Positions 1 to 9,703 of a stretch of DNA of 64,000 bases are shown here, piece by piece. The stretch comes from Agapetus fuscipes (taxonomy: Eukaryota; Arthropoda; Insecta; Trichoptera; Glossosomatidae). Made by a program: the position numbers and the translations under genes. The stretch's first letter is position 1; each line of letters begins with the position of its first letter. The stretch spans positions 17,050,001 through 17,114,000 of the forward strand of contig OX637339.1 in the NCBI GenBank assembly GCA_951799405.1. The letters run 5' to 3'. The notes beneath the pieces were generated by a model, which did not search any database, was not told the origin of the DNA, and was given only the letters and a program-made list of their open reading frames with translations.

Positions 1-1458
1 GCATACTTCCACATTCCAGTAGCCAAATCTCATCGCCGCTTCCTAAGACTGGTTTACAACAATTGTCTCCTACAAATGACATGCTTGCCCCAAGGACTGA
101 GCAGCTCGCCCCAGATTTTTGCCTCAATAACCAACTGGATTGCCGAAACACTTCGCAATCAAGGGATCCGAGTTATTGTGTATCTCGACGACTTTCTACT
201 GGCTCACCAAGACCAAGAAACCCTCCGGATACAAACACGAGACACACTCACCTTTCTTCAAAAACTGGGATGGACAATAAACATACAAAAATATATCGAG
301 GAGCCAACGCAGTCCATAGAGTATCTGGGAATAACATGGAATACCCAGCTGAATCACATGACCCTGGGAGAAAACAAAAAGCAAGGCCTTGTCGCGTGCT
401 TAAAAGCCCTTCGCCAGAGGAAGAAGTGGCATTTAAAGGAGGCACAAAGCATTCTAGGAAGGCTCAACTTTGCCACCTTCGTTATTCCACGAGGCCGTCT
501 TCACTGTCGGATGATGCAGTTAGCAGCTCACAAAATGAGCGTGCAGACACCTCACCGATACCATCCCATAAGACATGCAGTACTAGAAGATCTAGCTTGG
601 TGGATTCAGAATATGAACACCGCCAATGTCATACACCCGCCAGGAGCATCACACTTCATCGTGACGGACGCAGCAGATCACGGTTGGGGAGCTCAAGTAG
701 ACGACAAACCCATAGCGGGGAAGTGGACCCTCGAACAAACAAAGTGGCACAGCAATATGAAAGAGATGTACGCCATCTTGCAGGCTATGAGGTATCAGAG
801 CAGATATTTGAAAAATTCTTCCTGTCTCATCCAGTCGGACAACAGGACCGTGATAGCCTACTTGAGGAACGAAGGCGGAACAAAGTCTCTAAAGCTCCTC
901 CAAATGACCTTCAAGATTTTTCAGTGGACAGACATGCACAACATAAAACTACAAATGAATTACCTCCCAGGACGATACAATGGACTGGCAGACCATCTAT
1001 CAAGAGGAAAGTTGCTACCCGAATGGCACCTGCAAAGGGCAGTGACAGACAAGATCTTTCGGCAATGGGGCAGACCCACAGTAGACCTGTTTGCATCAGA
1101 AACAGCTCATGTAGTAGACCAGTATGTCTCAATAAACGTCAAAGATCAGAATGCCCTATTTCACAACGCGTTCAGCAGGAAATGGAACTTCACGCTGGCC
1201 TGGGCGTTTCCTCCTCCATGTCTGATTCCACGAGTGCTCACTCATCTGAACCAATCCAGGGGAACATACCTTGTGGTAGCACCCAAATGGATCAAGGTGT
1301 TTTGGCTACCAGACCTGAAGAGCCGAGCCCTGTGTCCACCCATAACAATTCACAACCTACCATGCAACCTGGTGGACACAACAACAGGACTCCACCCTCC
1401 ACAAGTACAAAAACTGGAGCTTCAAGTATGGATGGTTGGGGCTGGGATGAAGCATTAG
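1..1458 (+). CDS. DIRS-type retrotransposon reverse transcriptase / RNase H (5' partial)
   Basis: The frame is open from base 1, so the N-terminal part lies outside the window. Reading in, an AYFHIPV motif is followed by the LPQGLSSSP fingers/palm motif and the catalytic YLDDFLL box (about bases 180-200), which are reverse transcriptase hallmarks. Downstream, FIVTDAADHGWGA, a KEMYAIL segment, QSDNRTVIAYLRN and LPGRYNGLADHLSR are the D-E-D-D blocks of the RNase H domain in the DIRS style. The end (TVDLFAS, AWAFPPPCLIP) is the C-terminal segment typical of DIRS ORFs. The product would copy the element RNA into DNA. The ORF overlaps the recombinase ORF in another frame, as in DIRS elements. No internal stop is visible, so this copy may be young. 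The family is clear; the subclade was not resolved. Confidence 0.92.
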   Translation, partial: AYFHIPVAKSHRRFLRLVYNNCLLQMTCLPQGLSSSPQIFASITNWIAETLRNQGIRVIVYLDDFLLAHQDQETLRIQTRDTLTFLQKLGWTINIQKYIEEPTQSIEYLGITWNTQLNHMTLGENKKQGLVACLKALRQRKKWHLKEAQSILGRLNFATFVIPRGRLHCRMMQLAAHKMSVQTPHRYHPIRHAVLEDLAWWIQNMNTANVIHPPGASHFIVTDAADHGWGAQVDDKPIAGKWTLEQTKWHSNMKEMYAILQAMRYQSRYLKNSSCLIQSDNRTVIAYLRNEGGTKSLKLLQMTFKIFQWTDMHNIKLQMNYLPGRYNGLADHLSRGKLLPEWHLQRAVTDKIFRQWGRPTVDLFASETAHVVDQYVSINVKDQNALFHNAFSRKWNFTLAWAFPPPCLIPRVLTHLNQSRGTYLVVAPKWIKVFWLPDLKSRALCPPITIHNLPCNLVDTTTGLHPPQVQKLELQVWMVGAGMKH

Positions 1459-2426
1459 TTGGCTGGACCAACCAAGAAAGGTCTCTGCTCAATGCAAGCT
1501 GGCGTAAGTCCACCAATGCAGCTTACAAACAGGCTTGGAAAAAGTGGTGGGAGTGGAGTATACGGAATAAAATCAACCCTAAAAATCCCTCAGGATCTGA
1601 GCTGGCCCAGTTCTTGGCCTACTTAAACATAAAAGAGAAGCTGGCACCCAGAACCATAGCTCTCTACAAGTCTGCCATAGCAACATGGGTTGACCCAAAT
1701 ACAGAGTCACGCCTTAGTAACCATACTCTGGTCAAACAAGTCCTCAAGGGAATTAATAACACAGCAACTAAAAAAGACAAACCCCCCATCTGGGATCCTA
1801 GACTTGTATATAATTGGCTGAAGGATAATACTCTAACTCCGGAATCCATAACACTGTTCGAAGCATCACGCAGATGTGCTGTAATCCTCCTATTAGCATC
1901 GGGGCGGAGAGTGCACGACCTTACTCTACTGGAATATTCATCTGATCGCTTCGTGGATAACCAAGATAATATTATCCTGTGGCCCAAGTTTGGATCCAAA
2001 ACGGACTCTAACACCCACCAACAATCAGGGTGGAAACTAAGCCAAGCAGAAAATGAAAATGTGAATCCTCTATTTTGGCTCCGAAAAGTTACAACATTAT
2101 CGGAAGATAGAAGGAAAAGCGCGGGAAATCCAAAAGCCTTATTCATCTCAACGAATGGTATACCTAAAGCGGCCTCAAGGACCATCATCGGCGGATGGGT
2201 GAAATCAGTGTTAAAAGACACGGGCATCAACAGCAGTCCCGGCAGTTGCAGAGCAGCCGTAGCCTCTCTCAGTTGGATGGAAAACTGTCCCGTGGAAACA
2301 ATACTGGCAAGAGGGAATTGGAAAAGTGAAAACACATTCTCAAAATTTTACAAACGAGAACTATATAAAAGCCTAGAGGCCGAGCGATCATCATCCTTGG
2401 CCAACCTATTTACACCCATCCATTAA
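1362..2426 (+). CDS. DIRS tyrosine recombinase (YR)
   Basis: This frame follows, and overlaps by 97 bases, the reverse transcriptase frame. The frame is open further upstream, but only the part from about 1362 resembles a protein; the ATG at 1428 is an equally possible start. The N-terminal half (SWRKSTNAAYKQAW, SELAQFLAYL, ALYKSAIATW) resembles the core-binding domain of tyrosine recombinases. The C-terminal half carries LLLASGRRVHDL with the first catalytic Arg, SCRAAVASLSW where the HxxR box is expected, and RGNWKSENTFSKFYKRE with Trp and the nucleophile Tyr near the end. The residue three before the second Arg reads Gly rather than His. The enzyme would integrate the circular DIRS cDNA without making target duplications. 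It is followed within about 120 bases by the internal complementary region. Confidence 0.88.
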   Translation: MQPGGHNNRTPPSTSTKTGASSMDGWGWDEALVGWTNQERSLLNASWRKSTNAAYKQAWKKWWEWSIRNKINPKNPSGSELAQFLAYLNIKEKLAPRTIALYKSAIATWVDPNTESRLSNHTLVKQVLKGINNTATKKDKPPIWDPRLVYNWLKDNTLTPESITLFEASRRCAVILLLASGRRVHDLTLLEYSSDRFVDNQDNIILWPKFGSKTDSNTHQQSGWKLSQAENENVNPLFWLRKVTTLSEDRRKSAGNPKALFISTNGIPKAASRTIIGGWVKSVLKDTGINSSPGSCRAAVASLSWMENCPVETILARGNWKSENTFSKFYKRELYKSLEAERSSSLANLFTPIH

Positions 2427-2544
2427 GACATCACATAGATGCCAAGCGATCATCACCCTTGGCCTATCTATCTGCACCCATCCATCAAGACATCACAATT
2501 GACATAATATCAACACTGGCATCTCACCGGCGATAACAAACACT

Positions 2545-2647
2545 TCTCACAAATAATGAGGAACATTCCAGACAGGACCTTAATACATAATAGCAGAGTT
2601 TTACATACCAATAAAACTCATATTATGTGTGGTCCTGTCTGGAATGT
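2545..2647. repeat. DIRS internal complementary region (ICR)
   Basis: Bases 2589-2647 are an exact inverted copy of 2853-2911 (59 bp). Bases 2545-2579 are a direct 35-bp copy of 2835-2869. A block that is complementary to the element terminus and lies just inside it is the diagnostic architecture of DIRS elements, used to circularise the cDNA. The left terminal repeat lies before base 1. Confidence 0.8.
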
Positions 2648-2834
2648 ATACCACATTACTGCCTCGTGAGAGTACAACTGAAGGGGAAACATTCCCTGCC
2701 TGGTGAGATGAGGGTGGCCAACCCAAAAATATGACCAGTACCAAATAACATCAAATACCTAACCCAAAGTTGGAAATAAATGAACTGAATGGAAAGGATT
2801 ATCATCATTCTGGGGGAAAAAGGAGCGTCTTCTC

Positions 2835-2911
2835 TCTCACAAATAATGAGGAACATTCCAGACAGGACCACACATAATATGAGTTTTATTGGTATGTAAA
2901 ACTCTGCTATT
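2835..2911. repeat. DIRS right terminal inverted repeat
   Basis: This block carries the direct 35-bp and inverted 59-bp matches to the internal region at 2545-2647. The match stops at 2911, which is taken as the right end of the element. DIRS elements leave no target duplication, so the end is inferred from loss of similarity only. Confidence 0.7.
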
Positions 2912-2914
2912 GCC

Positions 2915-3030
2915 AAGATTTGTATGAAGACTAATCAGCTGGCCACTTGCGGCCAGCTTGGATTAACAGGTCTTCATACAAATATTAGGTAAGAATTACC
3001 GTGGGGATGAGACTTCCAGCCTTGCTCATG
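2915..3030. repeat. Family F repeat, copy 1 (palindromic core inverted)
   Basis: A core of about 65 bp is bounded by inverted TTGTATGAAGAC / GTCTTCATACAA ends. It is followed by a flank (GGTAAGAATTACCGTGG, GATGAGACTTCCAGCC) shared with copies near 48975 and 50358. Here the core is in the opposite orientation relative to that flank. Confidence 0.65.
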
Positions 3031-3262
3031 CATCTTGTCAAATAGGCCAATTATTGTTACCTAAATACCAATTCACTTTTATAGTAATTTGTGCCATCTA
3101 TGGGCAAAAAACGGAAATAAAACAAGGCAAACATTTCTAAGTTATTTTATTACATTGGAATTTATATTACTTTCATGTGGCATCCAGCAGTACACATTAC
3201 TGAGATACAGGTACATAGTATTACATAAATACCCAAACAGTACCCCAACTATAAAATATCAC

Positions 3263-3337
3263 GTTTACCACAAAATGTATGGAACTAAAATAATCACAAG
3301 GGATGCTGTTTTATTTTCCATACGTTTTTTGGTAAAC
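3263..3337. repeat. Short hairpin, 22-bp arms
   Basis: Arms at 3263-3284 and 3316-3337 are complementary with about two mismatches around a 31-bp loop. No coding content was seen; a small deleted MITE is possible. Confidence 0.4.
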
Positions 3338-3494
3338 AATATGGTTTAGTTTATTCTGTATTCAACACATTCTACGAACACTACCCTTAGGCCTCAAAAT
3401 CGTTTAGAATGGTTTTTATTTATGAAGCTTATACATTTATAAAAAGGCATTTTAAGTGCTAGTAAGACCTAAGGGAAGTAAAAGTTGAAGGGTA

Positions 3495-3736
3495 AGGGCC
3501 TGTTGCACCAAACTCCAATCAGACGAAAATCACAATTAAGTGTGATTTCTCCCTTTCAAATCAAACAATTGATTGCATATACGTAAGTCAGCTGATGTGA
3601 ATCATATTTCCTGTTCAAATTCCATCACATTTTTACCAACTTTTGAGAAATATTTAACCGAGGTCCTTACCAGAACTAAGCAATCAAATTTGATGTTTCA
3701 ATCAAATATTGATTGGAGGTTGGTGCAACAGGCCCT
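3495..3736. mobile_element. MITE, 242 bp, TA target duplication
   Basis: Inverted termini of about 25 bp (AGGGCCTGTTGCACC at the left, its complement at the right) are flanked by TA on both sides. It has no coding capacity. The ends resemble PIF/Harbinger or Tc-type non-autonomous elements, but the superfamily is uncertain. Confidence 0.75.
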
Positions 3737-4114
3737 TAGTGTATTGACATTGTGAAGATTAATTTTAAATTAATAATGTAAAAACTCTGAGTTTTATTTT
3801 ACATTATTAACCTAAGAGAAGTGTTAGAAGGATTGATGAATACAGGGGAGGGGTAAATGTACAATTTTATAAACGGGGTATAAGACTCATAAACAATGAA
3901 AAATTCACTTCAAACAATAAATATATTAATAAATTAAACCAAAAACTAAAGGTACACAGGTAGAACAGAACACTCTTATACGCCGAGTCTTGAGAAGAAT
4001 ATTTATACAAAAAGAAGTCATTTAAAGATGACAGTGGACTCAACACACTACATGGACAAAAAAATTGTGAGGTTATCTGACTTGGTTCCTAGGGAGTACG
4101 CTAACTAATATATT

Positions 4115-4424
4115 GTTAACCGCTCTCTGCATATGAACGTATGCGATACAAAACTTTGAGTGTACCATGCTGCTTCATCCCGTATCGCGTACGCGCTTAA
4201 GAAAAAATAATATATTTGAAAACTACAAACCGCCTGGCGTCCGCCAGAGTTCCAAAGTCACTACATTACAAGTCTAGACAAGGAGAAACTCAAGGGCAGG
4301 CTAAGCGTTCGGTTGTTTGTTTGACGTTTAGTAATTTTTCATACATACTCTTCAAAAGTAAAAAGTATGTACATTGTGGTTTCGATTCCTGATTACTTTT
4401 TGCCTATTTCTAGGAAAGTAACCT
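4115..4424 (+). repeat. Family G dispersed repeat, copy 1
   Basis: Collinear over about 300 bp with 59581-59880, with small indels. Shared landmarks are TTAACCGC at the start, CCGTATCGCGTAC, GGGCAGGCTAAGCGTTC and AGTAACCT at the end. No terminal inverted repeats or ORF were found. It abuts a SINE B tail. Confidence 0.7.
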
Positions 4425-4575
4425 GGTCAGCCTTCACAAGAAATAAAAAGCTTCAAGTAAAGTGGTGGACATAAGTCCAGCGCACTTACCTGTGAAGATA
4501 CATAGGTTCCACTCACCACATTGACAGCTAGTTGCAGTATTTGTGCAGCTTAGTTGCGTTGCGGACTATAGTCAC
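4425..4575 (+). repeat. SINE B 3' part
   Basis: Matches the tail of the tRNA-derived SINE B seen in full near 35166 and 46290, with landmarks CAGCCTTCACAAGAAAT, GGTTCCACTCACCAC and GCAGCTTAGTTGCGTTGC. The tRNA-like head is missing. Confidence 0.6.
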
Positions 4576-4819
4576 ATAGAAAATGTTACTCTACCGAGAA
4601 ACAAAATCTCCAATCCCACAATATCTACTATAATTAAAACAGTGTTGTCATCTCATGGATGGAGAGAGGAATAATTAATTAGATTGGGTAACATTCATTA
4701 TTGCTTTGGAAACAACATCAAGAGACTTCAATAGGGAAGAACTGTAGATGAAGATGGAGTTCATAAAGATACATATAGATGGAGTTCATTGAATTCTGAT
4801 TTAAATAAATGCATTAGAG

Positions 4820-4912
4820 TTTCATGGCTAAACGTCCAAAGGCTCCAGCTTCCATAGACAACAGATCCCAGATAGCAACTCTCCAGCGTCAACCCCGGGC
4901 CGTGTAAGCCTA
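4820..4912 (-). repeat. Family E repeat fragment
   Basis: Reads as an inverted, diverged single arm of the family E repeat (AACGTCC, GCTCCAGCT, CTCTCCAGC, GGCCGTGTAAGCCTAAAACT landmarks). Confidence 0.6.
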
Positions 4913-4925
4913 AAACTCCAAAATA

Positions 4926-5995
4926 TCAGTTAATTTTATCAGGATTTTGAGGTATACAAGTCTCTTATTAAATATTTTCATATTACTTTATAATATACAT
5001 GCAATCTTTTCCTATAACTAGAGTCAGGTAATTTCCATTCAATTTCCCAAAAAAGCTCATTTTTTATTATTAAAAATAAACAGATTTTGTACACGGTACA
5101 TCGCAATCATACAAAATAAGTGTCCAACGGAGCTCCCACGATCAGCTATCAATTTTGGATGAACTGCAATACATAGACATCTAGCGCCAGATGGGCCAAA
5201 CTTTTTGTAACTTTAAATACAAAGTAATGGAAAAATTTACTTAGGTATATTTGTTGGTTCATTGTATTTCTTTAGAAGAAACATCCTTTCTTTGTTTATG
5301 GTAAAACCTTGTATTTCCTAGAGAAAAACAAACCCTTATCGGTGATCTAGCTTTTGACAAGGTAAGAGAATATGTGTTTTTATCATAGTTAAATTTAAAA
5401 TACAATGAAAAAGGCGGCCATCTCAGGATCATACCACATTTGGTTGCGAAGATCCGAGAGCCAAGACATCTCTAGGCATGCAATGTAATGAGTCGGTCTT
5501 TACATATTGGGAGCAAGGATGAGTTGGGAGGAATTGGGAACGTTGTCATGACGAAAGGATCCTTAACCAACCAGAGACAGGTGGTAAGTCCTGTGACTCC
5601 CATCTCATCCTGACTCTAATACGGCAGGCCTGAGTTTGGGTCTTGAATTTTCTAAAAAGTAAAGACTTGACTCGGTGGGACCGTGGATTGCTTAGCTATT
5701 TCACAAATCGAGTTTGAAGATTAAGTTTTATACTTGGAGATATTTTTCACTATCGCAAGTCATTTCTCTTGTATGACTACAATATTTTTAGTGCTTTTAT
5801 TAAAAAAAACAGAGTTTTTACACAAAGTAATGTTTATCAAAGCACACAACAGAATATAGAAAAAGTTGATTGGCATCGATCAATATAAAAGAAATAGAAG
5901 GTGTGTTAAAAGAGACACAAGATAACAGCAATTCGTTAAACATAAATGCAAGTGGCTTAAGGTGCATTTACATTAGTAACATTTTAGTAAATTAT
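4926..5995. other. Gene-free AT-rich stretch
   Basis: No convincing ORF, RNA or repeat boundary was recognised. Short homopolymer runs are the only structure visible. Confidence 0.5.
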
Positions 5996-5999
5996 ACAT

Positions 6000-6095
6000 A
6001 AAGCATAACAAAATGAAAAATACTATTCAGTCGTAGCAAACCGCCAAACAAAGAACTATTATAGACTCGTTGACAGTTGCTTGGGAACTAAACTT
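6000..6095 (-). repeat. Family H repeat fragment
   Basis: Its reverse complement shares AACTGTCAACGAGT-like and GGCGGTTTGC landmarks with 32645-32810, and in part with 39115-39220. Function unknown. Confidence 0.5.
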
Positions 6096-6143
6096 GGTTC
6101 GACAAACAGCTTTGAAGCTCTATCTATCTCTTTTATATTGATT

Positions 6144-6290
6144 ATGTTCATTTGAGATTGGGTTTTTTTATATTGTAGGTCCACATGCGGCATGTGTAAG
6201 CGCGAAATTATGCATGTCTGCTTGTGGGAATGCATTTAATATGAATCTCAAATGATACATATCTTTGCAGCTTAGATTTAGATTTTTAGA
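6144..6290 (+). repeat. Family A retroposon, 5'-truncated
   Basis: Begins at the GTTCATTTGAG block and runs to the GCAGCTTAGATT tail of family A, missing the first ~100 bp of the consensus. Confidence 0.75.
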
Positions 6291-6299
6291 TGCATAGAA

Positions 6300-7199
6300 C
6301 ATACCGCAATATTGACATTTTTACAAATTAAAATTACTTAAACTTTTCAGATATATTTGATAAACCTACATTATTCTTGATGTTTCATTTTGGTCATAGC
6401 CAACATCTTCAGGAGACACATTAAGTGGTTGTGCGATGATCGAGGATCAAAATATCCTAAACTTTTAATTGATTTTAAAGTGAATTTTAATTTTCAAACA
6501 TATCAAAGTACAGTAATTTTATTTTGAATTCAATAGGGTAATTGCACTTTTTTATTTTATTTCATAAAATGGTAGGCTTTATTTTTTAAAATGCATTTGC
6601 TTTTTTAAAAAAATTATATGTGGCTTAGTTTTTAAATTATAGCTCTTTAAAATTCGCGTATTTTCCATTTCCGCTAAAACAGGTCCTTTCTTTATTCGGG
6701 CGGATATGACGTCAGATCTTCGGAGTTTCGGTGTCAAATGGCCCAGGTAATCAGTTTGACAGCGACGTTTGTCGTCAAAATGACGACACACGTCCCTAAC
6801 CGTTTACATTGCTTTTTTGGCGGGATTCAAATTCTCCACATTTTATTTCTCAAAATTATCAATAATATCTTTATTTTTACAACTTAAAAAATATATGGTT
6901 GTGATCCTTGAAATGTACTCTACACAACCATATTATTTTCAACCGTTTTCCCTACCACTGCAACTTCCCTATTATCAACATTTTCAAGATCAAAAACAGC
7001 TATGTGATGTAGTAGGTGCTACAAAAATAAACCTTACAAACCAGTGCCATAAGAAATACTTTGGCCAATGTAGACTATCTCAACACCTCAACCTTCCACA
7101 ACCTACATTATTGCAACATCAGTTTATTAATTGACAATATTTTAAGCATCAAGTGAGTTCGACAAAAGCAAAGACGACAATTAATGAATTTTTTTTAAA
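6300..7199. other. Gene-free AT-rich stretch
   Basis: ORFs of 70 and 105 codons at 6579-6791 (minus) and 6817-7134 (plus) have no recognisable motif and AT-driven composition, so they are not called. Nothing else was identified. Confidence 0.5.
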
Positions 7200-7484
7200 G
7201 GGGCTGTCCATATATTATGTCATTCGCATTTAGGGGGGGGGGAGTCTGGTCTGCGGATGATGGCAAATGATGTACGAGTACCAAAAGTGACATCGTTCTT
7301 GTGAATAACAATTTCTACAAAATATTATGTAAGTAATATAACATTATTAATAATTAAGCTCATCCATTATTACAGCAAGAGTGGGGGGGGGGGGTGTCAT
7401 TAGGTAATGACTATAGGATGATTGTAAGGGGGGGGGGGGTTGAAAATCGGCCAAAAATCGATGACGTAATTTATGGACGGCCCC
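7200..7484. mobile_element. MITE, 285 bp, with poly-G tracts
   Basis: Termini GGGGCTGTCCATATATTA and the near-complement TTTATGGACGGCCCC form inverted repeats of about 24 bp ending in (A)TGACGTAAT-like sequence. Three runs of nine or more G lie inside. The target duplication is ambiguous because both flanks are A-rich. Confidence 0.65.
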
Positions 7485-8132
7485 AAATGAGAAAAGATAT
7501 ATAAAGTCATTATCTGTGTTTCCATCTAAATTACCTTAATCAGAGCCTGGACAGAATAATTGCAGTGACAAACTCAGAGGGACAAATGGCAGTGGAGACA
7601 CATACAAAACTTTCAGAATCACCTAACAGATGGCGTTGTTCTCACATTATTTCACAAAATAAATAAGCAGAAATGAATGCGATAAGCTTAGCACTAGACA
7701 TCCCCTATGTTGTTCTAAATATTATACAATACTTGATGATTTACAGGCCAGTATTATAAATACTCCTAAGAATCAAACTAAGAAATAATTTTCAAAACAC
7801 GAATGACAGAAATAGTTGTTATTTTGATTGTTAGTTTGAGGCTTAGCAATTTGTATAACACCTACCAAAAATATTTTTTTTCTACTGTATTTTTAATCAT
7901 TTCGTTACATCAAAAATCTAGTACATATACTGAAACGATTTCAAGCTTTCATGGCCAGTTTCAGATCTTGGAAATTGTTCTTCGGGGTCTTGACCGTGGT
8001 CCATCGCTACGTCTTTTGCTTACGTTTCATTACAAATCTGTGTGATTTCTTCAGAGCTTTGTAATTCGGTAATTGTATTTGCATAGATGTCTTCCTTTAA
8101 CAGCTCTTGAAGGAAATTTTATAGCCTTCATG
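7485..8132. other. Gene-free stretch downstream of NC2alpha
   Basis: No feature recognised. The 80-codon ORF at 7803-8045 has no family resemblance. Confidence 0.45.
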
Positions 8133-8136
8133 ACGT

Positions 8137-8173
8137 ATCAAGTTTATTTCATAATTCATGAAATAAACTTGAT
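8137..8173. repeat. Perfect 16-bp-arm palindrome
   Basis: Arms 8137-8152 and 8158-8173 are exactly complementary around a 5-base loop. It lies about 250 bases downstream of the NC2alpha stop codon, where a 3' UTR would be, so it could form an RNA hairpin. Confidence 0.6.
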
Positions 8174-8422
8174 TGATTATTAATTGATAGTGTAAATATA
8201 TGTTTCTAGCTAGGCTAAAATATGTAGAATTTTTTTTTCACAGATTTATTTAATTTAAAAGAAGCCATTTAAGCTATTGTAGAAACAAAATAGATAACAC
8301 ACTGTTAGTCGAAGACAAAACAAGGATCATAAAAAAAACTTCAGATATAAGAAACAAAATTTAATTAAAGAAAAACAACATTCAAAACAACATAAGAAAA
8401 TAAATAAACCTTAAAAGTTAAA

Positions 8423-9703
8423 TCAAGCGTCGTAGTCGTCATCTATAAGATCTGCCGCTTTCTTCGGCGAACTCTTTCCGAATTTAAAGTCTGTATTTTT
8501 TTGCAGGCTCTCTATCGGCAGCAGAGGAGGTGGCTCGTTAGACGCGAGGCTCTTTTTTCTTTTAGGAGTAGTTCCACAACTGGCCACACTAGACGACAGA
8601 GGAGCTTCAAAGTTATAATTCGTCAAATCTAAATGAAACTTGGGGACGTGCCCTGCTTGCGCCTGCGACAAATCAATGTGTATCTTTGGAACCGAGACTT
8701 CTTCTATCTTTTCAAGCGTATTCGATTTCAAAGCTTCCGAAAGCAATGATTTACGCTTTAAAGTCTGCAGTGCGGGCGGAGGACCTTTCTTGGGCGGACT
8801 CAAATATTTCATCGAACTGTCCGACGCAGGATTCTGGAAATACTTGCTACTTTCTCCAGGTAAAAGTGGTGTCAACGGTTGGTGTAGTAGCGTAGGTGTG
8901 AATGGCGCTTCGTCTAACTTATTACTTGTGATTGGCAATTTAGATAAATCAAAATGAAAGAGCGGCGTTCCGGAGAGGGAAGAGTAGTTACTCGGCGCAC
9001 TATTTTGGCGCGGCAACTTTGCAGATGCGGAATCTAAGTCTATACGCAACCTCGGTTCGTCAAACTTGCCGTATTCACTAGGATCCTTAAAGCTGGAGCT
9101 CCTCCCAGCGACTGACAGCTTATCTTTGCCGTAAGTTCCAAATGGCACATTTTGACTCGCAACTGGACTAGGTCTCCCACCGTACTCGGGGTTGGGTTGA
9201 ATCACCGAACTATAAACAGGTGGTTTAACTTCCTCATCGTCATTCGTATCTTTCAACGTTTCTGTGTAAAAATTAGGCAACCTTGCGAGGTGTGGATTTT
9301 GCTGAGTTATCGTTGAACTCGGTGCTAAGCTGTTATGAGGGAGAGAGTTAGTACTCAGCGATAAGTCCACAGGTTTTGCTTCTCTGCTCGGTATTGTGGA
9401 AGTGACCGGGAGATCCATTCTAATCCTGTCATACCTCTGTTCGTCTGCCGCGTACGCTCCGTTGTATTGGCGGGTGGGGATGTTTCTGCCGTTCCTGAAT
9501 TGGTTTTTTTGTTTCGGTGGTTCGTAGTCGCTCCCCGAGTCACTGGATTGCCCGTTGTCCTTCTTGGCTGGCTGGCGGGGCTTCCTGTACGATGTGGAGG
9601 GCTCCCCTGCTGTGGGCGCAGGCTCGTGGCTCCTGGGGGAACTATCTGCACTCGGTCCTTGGTTGGTGTCTTCCGCAGGTGAAATGTCAGGGATGTTTTT
9701 TAC
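8423..9703 (-). CDS. NC2alpha: NC2alpha coding exon 4 (long C-terminal tail)
   Basis: The acceptor TTTGCAG ends at 9704 and the first codon is GTA, continuing RDL|VKNIPD, which matches the DLVASVPD region of vertebrate DRAP1. It encodes 426 residues of Ser/Pro-rich sequence ending in TGA at 8425-8423. An AATAAA on the minus strand lies about 170 bases downstream. PVDLS is at 9373-9359. Confidence 0.92.
   Translation of the reverse strand, partial: VKNIPDISPAEDTNQGPSADSSPRSHEPAPTAGEPSTSYRKPRQPAKKDNGQSSDSGSDYEPPKQKNQFRNGRNIPTRQYNGAYAADEQRYDRIRMDLPVTSTIPSREAKPVDLSLSTNSLPHNSLAPSSTITQQNPHLARLPNFYTETLKDTNDDEEVKPPVYSSVIQPNPEYGGRPSPVASQNVPFGTYGKDKLSVAGRSSSFKDPSEYGKFDEPRLRIDLDSASAKLPRQNSAPSNYSSLSGTPLFHFDLSKLPITSNKLDEAPFTPTLLHQPLTPLLPGESSKYFQNPASDSSMKYLSPPKKGPPPALQTLKRKSLLSEALKSNTLEKIEEVSVPKIHIDLSQAQAGHVPKFHLDLTNYNFEAPLSSSVASCGTTPKRKKSLASNEPPPLLPIESLQKNTDFKFGKSSPKKAADLIDDDYDA

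Noticed and set aside
6817..7134. 105-codon plus ORF
   Set aside because: No recognisable domain, AT-driven residues, no splice or conservation cue.
8640..8957. Plus-strand ORFs across NC2alpha exon 4
   Set aside because: Antisense shadows of the exon; low-complexity translations.
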